NCBI GenBank assembly: GCA_030428025.1
Contig: JAUIBJ010000053.1
Location: 1-11,234, forward strand
DNA from: Alphaproteobacteria bacterium
GTDB lineage: Bacteria; Pseudomonadota; Alphaproteobacteria; Rhodobacterales; Rhodobacteraceae
DNA: 11,234 bases
Direction: 5' to 3'
The notes under the pieces were generated by a model. That model was not told the origin of the DNA and ran no database searches. It saw only the letters and a program-made list of their open reading frames with translations. The translations under genes were made by a program, and so were the position numbers. This document shows, one piece after another, positions 1-6,812 of this stretch (positions are counted from its first letter, which is position 1; each line of letters begins with the position of its first letter).

Positions 1-1
1 G

Positions 2-559
2 GTTCGGACCGGCCGGCTTCCCGAAGACGGCCCCAACAACGACAACTTCCGCATCCAGCGTTATCTCGCCAAGGTTACCATCAACCCTGCGATCACTTTC
101 GGAGTGTCGCAGTATATCGGCTCGATCACGCCGGGCAAGCTGGCCGATCTGGTGTTCTGGCGCCCGGACCACTTCATCGCCAAGCCCGAAGTGACGCTGA
201 AAGGCGGTTTCATCTCGCATTCGGTGATGGGCGATCCGGCCGGTTCGCTGATGACCGGGCAGCCGTTGAAATACCGGCCGCAATACGGCTCCTACGGTGC
301 CAACCCGGCACGGCTCTCCTATTCCTTCGTCACCAAGGCGGCGATCGAGAACGGGCTGGAAGACAAGCTGCGCACGCACCAGACGCTGATGCCGGTGCAT
401 GGCACCCGGACGATCTCGAAGCGCGACATGGTGCACAACAACGCCATGCCGAACATAGAAATCGACCCCGAAAGCTACAACGTCTACGTCGATGGCGAGC
501 GGATCACGGTCAAACCCGCGAAGACGCTGCCGCTGACGCAGATGTTCTACTTCCGCTGA
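2..559 (+). CDS. ureC: Urease alpha subunit UreC, C-terminal part (5' end outside window)
   Basis: Catalytic subunit of cytoplasmic nickel urease, which hydrolyses urea to ammonia and carbamate. The reading frame is open from the first bases of the window to TGA at 557-559, giving 185 residues. This is about the last third of the usual ~570-residue subunit. It starts inside the conserved stretch around NDNFRIQRYLAK and TINPAI. It continues through GSITPGKLADLVFW (amidohydrolase return strand), KGGFI, MGDPAGS and DMVHNNAMPNIEIDPESY, and ends in LPLTQMFYFR, which matches the family C terminus. The nickel ligands, the carbamylated Lys and the active-site flap lie upstream of the window and cannot be checked. 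ureE starts 19 nt downstream. The sequence is somewhat divergent from common proteobacterial UreC (for example SQYIGSITPG and the FYFR end), as expected for a second-type urease, but the family assignment is secure. Confidence 0.96.
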   Translation, partial: VRTGRLPEDGPNNDNFRIQRYLAKVTINPAITFGVSQYIGSITPGKLADLVFWRPDHFIAKPEVTLKGGFISHSVMGDPAGSLMTGQPLKYRPQYGSYGANPARLSYSFVTKAAIENGLEDKLRTHQTLMPVHGTRTISKRDMVHNNAMPNIEIDPESYNVYVDGERITVKPAKTLPLTQMFYFR

Positions 560-578
560 TGACGGGGGCGGCCGGTTC

Positions 579-1091
579 ATGACAATCATCACATCCATCC
601 TCGGACCCGTTGCCGAGCTGGCCGACCGCATCACCCGGGGTGAGGATCCCGTCTTCCTCACCTCCGAGGAACGGGCCAGCGCTCATGGAAGCCTGACAAC
701 GCAAGGGGGGCGGACCGTTCGCGTGTCGCTGCCTCGGGGAAGCGAGTTGAACGACGGCGACGTTCTGGCCATCGAGGATGGCACCGCCATCGTAGTGCGC
801 GCCGCCGACGAATCCCTTTACGTGGTGAGACCTGAAAGCGCCCGGATGTGGGGGGTTGCGGGGTTTCATCTGGGCAACCTGCACCGGCCCGTGCGCTTTT
901 GCGACGATGCCATGCTGACGCCCGCGGAATTGAAGGTGGCAGATGTGCTGCATGATGCGGGCATTCCCTTCGAGGCGGTCGAGGCGCCGTTCGTGGGCAT
1001 GCGCTACGGCTCCTATTCCGGTCACGATCACGATCATGACGATGGCCACGCGCATCCGCACGAGCACCACCACCACCATCATCATTCCTGA
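579..1091 (+). CDS. ureE: Urease accessory nickel metallochaperone UreE
   Basis: UreE is a cytoplasmic dimer that carries nickel and hands it to UreG during urease maturation. The 170-residue product has the usual layout: an N-terminal peptide-binding domain (about 1-75), then a metal-binding domain with the signature HLGNLHRP at 97-104. His102 corresponds to the conserved interface nickel ligand. A His/Asp-rich tail runs from about 149 to 169, ending in seven consecutive His and a Ser; such tails bind additional nickel and vary between species. The start is ATG 579, preceded by a weak G-rich run (564-568), 19 nt after ureC. ureF starts one base after the TGA, so the two are almost certainly translated together. 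Identification is based on the signature plus operon position. Confidence 0.95.
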   Translation: MTIITSILGPVAELADRITRGEDPVFLTSEERASAHGSLTTQGGRTVRVSLPRGSELNDGDVLAIEDGTAIVVRAADESLYVVRPESARMWGVAGFHLGNLHRPVRFCDDAMLTPAELKVADVLHDAGIPFEAVEAPFVGMRYGSYSGHDHDHDDGHAHPHEHHHHHHHS

Positions 1092-1092
1092 C

Positions 1093-1821
1093 ATGAGCGC
1101 CCCGTCCAGCAAGTTGAGCAACCTGAATACCGACGATCAGCAGAAAACCCTGTTTCTGTTGCAGATCGCCAATTCCTCCTTTCCCACAGGTGCCTTCAAT
1201 CATTCCTACGGGTTCGAAACATGGTTCAGCGACGGCACGATCAGCGACGGCGCAAGCTTCGAGGTCGCCTGCCGGGACTGGCTGATCTATTGTCTGGGCC
1301 GGTCCGAAGGGATCGCCGCCGCGCGTGCCTGCGAGATGGCCAGGCTGGCCGACGAAGACGGGCTCTTGACGCTGGATGCCCGGATTGGCGCGCTGAAACT
1401 CAGCCGCGAGGCGCGAGAGGCCTCGGCCATGACCGGGCAGGCATTGCTGACCGCCTATCTGGACGTGTTCGAGAAACCGGGCATGGAAGGCTATGCCAGG
1501 GCGGTGAATTCTGGCGAGGTGGCGGGCCATCATTCGGTGGTCTTCGGCGCCATCTGCGGCAGTTTCGACATCTCCGCCACCGATACGGTGCTGACCTTCG
1601 CCCAGGCCGCCGTGTCGAGCCTCGCGGGCGTTGCCTCGCGTCTGATCCCGCTGGGGCAGGTGGAAACCCAGCGGATCATCACCAATGCCTGGCCGCTGCT
1701 GCAGGAGACGGCCCAACGCGCCGTGGAAGCCGATATCGACGACATGAATGTGGCCACCCCGCATCTGGACGTGGCCAGTATGAAACATGAAAAGCTGAAG
1801 ACGCGGCTCTGTATATCGTAG
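1093..1821 (+). CDS. ureF: Urease accessory protein UreF
   Basis: UreF binds UreD on apo-urease and recruits UreG, acting as the checkpoint of nickel insertion. The 242-residue product has the family's all-helical character. Recognisable blocks include LLQIANSSFPTGAFNHSYGFE near residues 22-42, the central AGHHSVVFGAICG, the helix around SLAGVASRLIPLGQVETQRII, and the C-terminal HEKLKTRLCIS, which matches the conserved family tail. I take the start as ATG 1093, one nt past the ureE stop. The same frame stays open upstream inside ureE, but that part would not be UreF-like. No Shine-Dalgarno is visible because the preceding bases encode the UreE His tail, so initiation probably depends on ribosomes finishing ureE. 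The family is clear from the N- and C-terminal blocks and the position between ureE and ureG. Confidence 0.94.
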   Translation: MSAPSSKLSNLNTDDQQKTLFLLQIANSSFPTGAFNHSYGFETWFSDGTISDGASFEVACRDWLIYCLGRSEGIAAARACEMARLADEDGLLTLDARIGALKLSREAREASAMTGQALLTAYLDVFEKPGMEGYARAVNSGEVAGHHSVVFGAICGSFDISATDTVLTFAQAAVSSLAGVASRLIPLGQVETQRIITNAWPLLQETAQRAVEADIDDMNVATPHLDVASMKHEKLKTRLCIS

Positions 1822-1828
1822 AGAAAAC

Positions 1829-1834
1829 AAGAGG
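1829..1834 (+). promoter_or_regulatory. Shine-Dalgarno of ureG
   Basis: AAGAGG lies 5 nt before ATG 1840, in the 18-nt gap after ureF. It fixes the ureG start and contrasts with ureF, which lacks such a site. Confidence 0.7.
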
Positions 1835-1839
1835 ATAAC

Positions 1840-2454
1840 ATGCGAAAACCAATCAGGATCGGCCTTGGCGGCCCGGTTGGCTCGGGCAAGACGACGGCCC
1901 TTGTCGCCCTGTGCCGCGAACTGGGCAAGACATATTCGCTCGGCGTGGTGACCAATGACATCTTCACCAGGGAAGACGCGCAGTTCGTGGTTGAGGCCGG
2001 CGCGCTGGAGGAGGACCGGGTTATCGGTGTGGAAACCGGGGGCTGTCCGCACACGGCGATCCGCGAGGACGTGTCGATGAACGCCCATGCGATCCGTCAG
2101 CTTCAGATGCGCTTCAACGATCTGGACATCGTCTTCGTGGAAAGCGGCGGCGACAATCTGGCGGCGACCTTCAGCCCCGAACTGGTGGACAGCCATATCT
2201 ACATCATCTCGGTGGCCCAAGGCGGGGACATACCGCGCAAGGGCGGCCCGGGCATTGAAAAATCCCCCCTGCTGATCGTCAACAAGACCGATCTGGCGCC
2301 CTATGTCGGCGTCGATCTGGAGAGGATGAAGGACGACACCAATAAGGCGCGTGCCGGAAAACCCTATGTCTTCGCCAATATGCGCGCGGGCGAGGGGCTC
2401 GAGGATGTCATCAAATGGATCAAGCACGACGTGCTTCTGATCGAAACGGTCTGA
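1840..2454 (+). CDS. ureG: Urease accessory GTPase UreG
   Basis: UreG is the SIMIBI-class GTPase that dimerises around nickel and delivers it to the UreDF-bound apo-urease. The 204-residue length is typical. Visible motifs are the P-loop GPVGSGKT at 11-18, TNDIFTREDA at 39-48, the nickel-binding CPH at 69-71 inside ETGGCPHTAIRED, VESGGDNLAATFSPEL around 100-115, IPRKGGPGI at 131-139 and the guanine-specificity motif NKTD at 148-151. All catalytic and metal residues expected of the family are present. There is no N-terminal His-rich extension, so nickel storage falls to UreE. The start at ATG 1840 has a good AAGAGG site. The next gene, ureD, begins 11 nt after its stop. Identification is very secure. 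Confidence 0.98.
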   Translation: MRKPIRIGLGGPVGSGKTTALVALCRELGKTYSLGVVTNDIFTREDAQFVVEAGALEEDRVIGVETGGCPHTAIREDVSMNAHAIRQLQMRFNDLDIVFVESGGDNLAATFSPELVDSHIYIISVAQGGDIPRKGGPGIEKSPLLIVNKTDLAPYVGVDLERMKDDTNKARAGKPYVFANMRAGEGLEDVIKWIKHDVLLIETV

Positions 2455-2465
2455 CCGGGGGAACC

Positions 2466-3326
2466 ATGATACACACCAACATCTATCCCGATCCGCAATG
2501 GGTCGTCGGCAAGCAGGCGCTGATGAACGTGCGCGCGCATCTCTCGGGCGGCAAGACGATCATCCAGCCCTCGGCCTGGCGCATCCCGTTTCAGTGGCAG
2601 GGCTACCACTATCAGGATCACGACGATCAGCCCTTCATGCTGATGCTGAATTCGGGCGGCGGTTTTGTGGAGGGCGATGGCTCCTACTTCTTCGGCAACG
2701 TCGAGGACGGGGCCCGGGCACTTTTCACGACTACCGCCTCGAGCAAGTTCTACAAATGCCTGAACGGGCTGGAATCGACCGAAGTCGTCGAATTCAATGT
2801 CGGCGAAAACGCCTTGCTGGAGTTTCTTCCCGACGAGGCGATTCCGTTCGAGGCCAGCCGGTCGAAACGGTCTATACGCATCAACCTTCAACTCAGCAGC
2901 CGCATGTTCGCCACAGACATCGTCTCGGCCGGACGCGTTCACTATGGCAGGGAGATCTTCAAATTCCACGCCCTGCGCTCAAGCTTCGAGATCCTGCTCG
3001 AAGGAAAAAGCCTCGCCTTGGACAAGGTGATCGTGAAGACGCCGCAGGAGGTGCAGGATCTCGACCGTCTCTGGAACGGTGCGCGCCATTCCGCCCTGGT
3101 TTTTGCCTATGCGCCGGACCTCACGAAAGAGGCCGAAGACCTCGTGCGGATGATGGCAGGCAAGACCGAGGGCGTGGAAATAGGTGTCAGTCGGATCGGC
3201 GACCTTCTGACAGCCCGCATCCTGGCATACGAGACCTGGCAGGTCCATGAGGCGATCTTTGGCTGCTGGAGCGCCCTTCGGCCGGCGATCGCCGGCAAGC
3301 CGGCGCGCCCGATCTGCAAGTGTTGA
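2466..3326 (+). CDS. ureD: Urease accessory protein UreD (UreH)
   Basis: UreD is the scaffold that binds apo-urease and, with UreF, forms the path through which nickel passes. The 286-residue product shows the family blocks NSGGGFVEGD (about 62-71), TTTASSKFYK (about 95-104), LPDEAIPFEAS (about 124-134) and SAGRVHYGREIF (about 157-168). Its C-terminal LRPAIAGKPARP corresponds to the usual LRP-x-GRPA-PPRIW end, here finishing in ICKC. The start ATG 2466 follows the G-rich run GGGGGA (2457-2462). The frame stays open a little further upstream, but that stretch overlaps ureG and is not UreD-like. Its place after ureG, instead of at the head of the operon, is unusual for proteobacteria. The final Cys-Lys-Cys in place of the usual aromatic end is a small oddity. 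Confidence 0.93.
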   Translation: MIHTNIYPDPQWVVGKQALMNVRAHLSGGKTIIQPSAWRIPFQWQGYHYQDHDDQPFMLMLNSGGGFVEGDGSYFFGNVEDGARALFTTTASSKFYKCLNGLESTEVVEFNVGENALLEFLPDEAIPFEASRSKRSIRINLQLSSRMFATDIVSAGRVHYGREIFKFHALRSSFEILLEGKSLALDKVIVKTPQEVQDLDRLWNGARHSALVFAYAPDLTKEAEDLVRMMAGKTEGVEIGVSRIGDLLTARILAYETWQVHEAIFGCWSALRPAIAGKPARPICKC

Positions 3327-3357
3327 CCGGAGAGACGGTCGGAACGGAGAGAAACCG

Positions 3358-4065
3358 ATGACCTATGCGATGCTGACGGCGTTTCTGATTGGGATGGCGC
3401 ATGCGCTGGAGGCCGATCACCTGGCGGCGGTCGCCAGTTTTTCCGTCAGGGGGAAATCGGTGCGCGAGATCGTCAGGCAGGGGGTGAGCTGGGGTATCGG
3501 CCACAGCATCACGCTGTTTGTGCTGGTCGTGCCGCTGTTTCTACTTGGCGGCGCGATATCGCCGGACATCGAGGCAGGCATGGAAAGCCTGGTCGGGGTG
3601 ATGCTGATCGCGCTCGGGCTTCGGCTAATCTGGATACTGCGGCGCGACCGGGTGCATGTGCATGTGCATTCTCACGATGGCGGCGAAAGGCATGTTCACG
3701 TCCATTCACACAAGGACGACGCGGTGCCGCATGCCGCGTCGCCCCACGACCATTCCCACGCTCCGGCCTTCTCTCGCCGTTCGCTGGGGGTTGGCCTTCT
3801 GCACGGTGCGGCCGGGTCTGCCGCCCTGCTGTTGCTGGTCAATGCGCAGGTCCCGGTGCCTTGGCAGGTGGTCCCCTTCGTCCTGCTGTTCGGGTTGGGC
3901 TCGGTCGCCGGCATGGCCTTCGTTTCAATGGTCTTCGCCCTTCCCCTGAGATGGGCCGCCCGGTCGGCGCAACGGATTCTGACTGGCGTCCAGTACACGG
4001 CCAGCGCGGCGGCGATGGCTGTGGGGGGCGTGCTGTTGGTCGAGGGGCTCTCTGCCGTCTTGTAG
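3358..4065 (+). CDS. Nickel/cobalt permease, NiCoT/NicO-type (urease-linked)
   Basis: Inner-membrane transporter, most likely importing nickel for the urease encoded upstream. The 235-residue protein begins with a hydrophobic helix carrying HALEADH at 15-21. This matches the HX4DH metal-selectivity signature of nickel/cobalt transporters. A second signature-like stretch, WGIGHS, lies at 45-50. About six membrane segments are apparent (roughly 4-26, 46-66, 74-95, 143-163, 170-196, 210-233). Between the third and fourth is a loop at about 98-135 very rich in His and Asp (HVHVHSH, HDHSH), typical of metal transporters. The start ATG 3358 has GGAGAG (3346-3351) six nt upstream. It lies 31 nt after ureD, so it is probably the last gene of the urease transcript. 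Substrate is inferred from motif and context; cobalt cannot be excluded. It is sometimes labelled UreH or TauE-like in databases, not to be confused with UreD/UreH. Confidence 0.85.
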   Translation: MTYAMLTAFLIGMAHALEADHLAAVASFSVRGKSVREIVRQGVSWGIGHSITLFVLVVPLFLLGGAISPDIEAGMESLVGVMLIALGLRLIWILRRDRVHVHVHSHDGGERHVHVHSHKDDAVPHAASPHDHSHAPAFSRRSLGVGLLHGAAGSAALLLLVNAQVPVPWQVVPFVLLFGLGSVAGMAFVSMVFALPLRWAARSAQRILTGVQYTASAAAMAVGGVLLVEGLSAVL

Positions 4066-4207
4066 CGATTTCGACGCGGCGGCGGGCGAAGCGGGCCTTT
4101 CGGTCTGCAAGGTCGGCGCGCCGCTCTTGCGGATATGGACCGGCGCGCCGGGATGCAATACCAACGGGGCAGGGGAATCGACGGACCCTCAACCGTAGGG
4201 AAAGGCA
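4066..4207. other. Intergenic gap between urease cluster and ftsH
   Basis: This 142-nt gap is the first sizeable break after the urease genes, so a separate promoter for the FtsH gene is likely here. It holds two copies of the 10-bp palindrome CGGCGCGCCG (4114-4123 and 4141-4150), 27 bp apart. I see no convincing -35/-10 pair and no hairpin followed by a T-run. An A/G-rich ribosome site (AGGGAAAGG, 4197-4205) lies just before the ftsH ATG. Confidence 0.4.
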
Positions 4208-6085
4208 ATGTCGGAACGCGGCGACGGCCAGAACGATCCGAAAGATCCCTCGCCTTGGGGCGCGCGCGGGGCGGTGGCCCTGTGGCTGTTCGTCCTCGCT
4301 TCGCTGGTACTGATGTCGCTGTTCAACCAGACGACGCAATCCGAACCCGTATCCTACAGCGAGATCAAGCAGTTGATCCGGGAGGGTCGGGTCACGTCGG
4401 CGGTGATCGAGGAATATGACATCGTCGTCACCCTGGAAGAGACTGGCGCGGGCGGGGCGGTGCAGCGTCGCGCCGTGATCCCGCCGCAAGGCGACCCGGC
4501 GCTGCTGGAACTGCTTGAGAAGAACGATGTCGCCATCTCGGCGCGCCGGCCGCAGGGCACCTCCTTCCTGGTCTATCTGCTGCCCTGGCTGCTGATCATC
4601 GGCTTTTTCGTCTGGTGGCAGCGCCGGCTGACCGGCCAGCTTGGCGGCGGTTACGGCGGTGGTATCGGCGGCCTCTTCAGCGGCCGGTTCTCGAAACCGA
4701 CCGAGGCGGCCTCGGGGATCACCTTCGCCGATGTGGCCGGACAGGACCAGGCCAAGAAGGAGGTGGCCGAACTTGTGGAATTCCTGCGCGAGCCCGAGCG
4801 GTTCCAGCGCGTGGGCGCCGAGGTGCCGCACGGCGTGTTGCTGATGGGGCCGCCGGGCACGGGCAAGACGCTGCTGGCCAAGGCGCTGGCGGGCGAGGCG
4901 GATGTGCCTTTCTTCTCCACCTCCGGGTCTGAATTCATCGAGGTGTTCGTGGGCGTGGGCGCCGGCCGCGTGCGGAAGATGTTCGAGGCCGCCCGCAAGG
5001 CCGCACCCTCGGTGGTGTTTATCGACGAGCTTGACAGCATCGGGCGCACGCGAGGAACCGGGCTGGGCGGCGGCCATGACGAGCGCGAACAGACCCTGAA
5101 CCAGATCCTGGCCGAACTCGACGGCTTCGGCGGCAAGGAGGCGGTGGTGGTGCTGGCCGCCACCAACCGCCCGGATGTGCTCGACCCCGCGCTGCTCCGG
5201 CCCGGGCGGTTCGACCGGCATGTCATGCTGAACCTTCCGGACCGTTCGGCGCGGCGGGCGATCCTCGATATCCACGCCCGCAAGCTGCCGCTGGCCGGGA
5301 CAGGCGATCTCGACACCATCGCCGCCGGCACGCCCGGTTTTTCCGGGGCGGACCTGAAGAACCTGCTGAACGAGGCGGCGATCAACGCGGCCCGCCGGCA
5401 TGACGACAAGATCACCGGCGACGACCTGCAGGAGGCGCGCGACAAGGTGATGATGGGCACGGTGCGCACCCTGGCCATCCAGCCCGAGGAACGCCACCGG
5501 CTTGCCGTGCACGAGGCGGGCCACACGGCCGCGGCCTATTTCACGCCCGGTGCCGATCCGCTTTACAAGGTCACGATCATCCCACGGGGCCGCGCCCTGG
5601 GTGGCACGCATATGTTGAGCAGGGAAGAGCATCACACCCTGCCCGAAGAGTATCTTCGGGCACAGCTGGTAATTCTGCTGGCCGGCCGCGCCGCCGAAAA
5701 GGCCTTGATCGGTACGGTCAGTTCCGGGGCCGACGACGACATCAAGCGCGCCACCGAGATGGCCCGTTCGATGGTGGCGCGCTGGGGCATGACCGACGAA
5801 CTTGGCCCGGTCGATCTGCGTCAGAGCGAGGATCACCCCTTCCTCGGCCAGTCCATCGCCCGGCCGCGCGAACATGCCGACGAGACGGCGGCGCGGGTCG
5901 ATGCCGCCGTGATCGGCCTGCTGAAAGAGGCCGAGGCCACGGCATTGACGCTGATCGAGGACCACAGGGAGAGGCTCATCGCGCTGATAGAGGAACTGGA
6001 GGCGCGAGAGGTTCTGGAATTCGATGCGATCGAAGCCTGCCTCGGCGCCGGCGAGGCCGTGCAGGAGGTCAGCCGGCCGGCATGA
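4208..6085 (+). CDS. ftsH: ATP-dependent zinc metalloprotease, FtsH family
   Basis: Membrane-anchored AAA+ protease that extracts and degrades damaged membrane and regulatory proteins. The 625-residue product has a short charged cytoplasmic N terminus, membrane segment 1 (about 22-39), a periplasmic domain (about 40-118), membrane segment 2 (about 119-137), and a Gly-rich linker (144-157). The AAA+ domain follows: Walker A GPPGTGKT 214-221, pore FVG 247-249, Walker B VVFIDE 269-274 and second region of homology ATNRPDVLDPALLRPGRFDR 318-337. The M41 peptidase domain has HEAGH 435-439 and the third zinc ligand Asp511 in GADDDIKRAT. All catalytic residues are intact. The C terminus is short, without the long Pro/Gln tail of some housekeeping copies. 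The periplasmic part is divergent, so this may be an accessory paralogue; only a genome-wide view could tell. It overlaps the convergent downstream gene by 17 nt. Confidence 0.95.
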   Translation: MSERGDGQNDPKDPSPWGARGAVALWLFVLASLVLMSLFNQTTQSEPVSYSEIKQLIREGRVTSAVIEEYDIVVTLEETGAGGAVQRRAVIPPQGDPALLELLEKNDVAISARRPQGTSFLVYLLPWLLIIGFFVWWQRRLTGQLGGGYGGGIGGLFSGRFSKPTEAASGITFADVAGQDQAKKEVAELVEFLREPERFQRVGAEVPHGVLLMGPPGTGKTLLAKALAGEADVPFFSTSGSEFIEVFVGVGAGRVRKMFEAARKAAPSVVFIDELDSIGRTRGTGLGGGHDEREQTLNQILAELDGFGGKEAVVVLAATNRPDVLDPALLRPGRFDRHVMLNLPDRSARRAILDIHARKLPLAGTGDLDTIAAGTPGFSGADLKNLLNEAAINAARRHDDKITGDDLQEARDKVMMGTVRTLAIQPEERHRLAVHEAGHTAAAYFTPGADPLYKVTIIPRGRALGGTHMLSREEHHTLPEEYLRAQLVILLAGRAAEKALIGTVSSGADDDIKRATEMARSMVARWGMTDELGPVDLRQSEDHPFLGQSIARPREHADETAARVDAAVIGLLKEAEATALTLIEDHRERLIALIEELEAREVLEFDAIEACLGAGEAVQEVSRPA

Positions 6086-6812
6086 CCGGGGCGACCGGCT
6101 CGCCCTCTCCTGCACCCAGAACCAGGATTGGGCAGCGGGCGGCCTCGTGCAGCTGGCGCAGGCCCTCGGCGCCGTGGAAGGGCCCTGCCGCAAGATCGAC
6201 CACCAGCGCCGCCGCCGGCAGGCGCGACAGCCGTGACAGAAGCGCCGCCGCATCGGTGAAACATTCCGCCGACGGTTCTCCTGCCGTCGCGGCCCGTTCC
6301 GGCGCGAGGCTCAGCGACCGCAGCCCGCGCCCCAGGCCCGAAGCCAGATCGCCTGCCATCTCGGCCGCCCGCTGCGGCGCTCCGGGCGGTGGCGCGATCA
6401 GCACCACTTGTCCGGGAAACCGGTGTGTCGCGCTGTGGCCGACAAACAGGATGTCCCAGCCTTGCGCCGCCTCGTAAAGTGCGCCGATCAGTTCGCCCTG
6501 CCGCCGCTCGAACTCCCATTTCCGGGTTTTGGCCACGCGCGACAGTGAGGCCCGGAAGGCCGCCGCCTCGCGCTCGAAGAGCGCACCCAGTTGCCGGCGC
6601 GACGGTGCGCCCTTCAGCATGCCGCCGGGCGTGACGACGCGTTGTGCCGGCAGGGCGGCGATCTCGGCCAGCAGCATTTCCTCCAGGAAAAGGCCGCCCA
6701 GTTCGCCCAGCCGCCGGTCCAGCCGGTCGATCATCTGCAGCGCGGCCTCGGCATCGGCAAAGCTGCCCGCGCCGACAAGGACGCGCAAGGAGGCCGTGCG
6801 CGTGGCGGTCAT
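6069..6812 (-). CDS. Unknown protein coupled to Lon-like protease, possible universal-stress-protein fold
   Basis: I do not recognise a named family with certainty. The 247-residue Ala/Leu/Arg-rich protein starts LRVLVGAGSFADAEAALQMI, which looks like a beta strand, loop and helix of a universal-stress-protein (Usp) domain. A second such block appears near 104-140 (ELIGALYEAAQGWDILFVGHS, then QVVLIAPP), and another C-terminal strand-helix-strand at about 200-234 (AALVVDL ... CPILVLG). This suggests one or two degenerate Usp-like units, but the ATP-binding G-x2-G-x9-G-S/T motif is not seen. No signal peptide or membrane segment is evident. Its ATG overlaps the stop of the Lon-like gene (ATGA, 6812-6809), which argues for translational coupling and a shared task, perhaps adaptor or stress sensor. 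Its 3' end overlaps ftsH by 17 nt on the opposite strand. Confidence 0.75.
   Translation of the reverse strand: MTATRTASLRVLVGAGSFADAEAALQMIDRLDRRLGELGGLFLEEMLLAEIAALPAQRVVTPGGMLKGAPSRRQLGALFEREAAAFRASLSRVAKTRKWEFERRQGELIGALYEAAQGWDILFVGHSATHRFPGQVVLIAPPPGAPQRAAEMAGDLASGLGRGLRSLSLAPERAATAGEPSAECFTDAAALLSRLSRLPAAALVVDLAAGPFHGAEGLRQLHEAARCPILVLGAGEGEPVAPVMPAG

Noticed and set aside
658..2427. 589-codon open frame on the minus strand
   Set aside because: It lies entirely opposite ureE, ureF and ureG, has low-complexity Arg/His/Gly-rich translation and no family resemblance; it is a shadow of G+C-rich codons.
4114..4150. Repeated CGGCGCGCCG palindromes as an ftsH operator
   Set aside because: GGCGCGCC also occurs inside ureD (3302) and ftsH (4540), so it is common in this G+C-rich sequence and not specific to the promoter.
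4126..4162. Heat-shock promoter for ftsH
   Set aside because: A CTTG is present at 4126-4129 but no fitting -10 element occurs at the right distance.
3839..6253. 804-codon open frame on the minus strand
   Set aside because: It is antisense to the clearly intact FtsH gene; composition is Arg/Ala/Gly/Pro-rich and nothing is recognisable.
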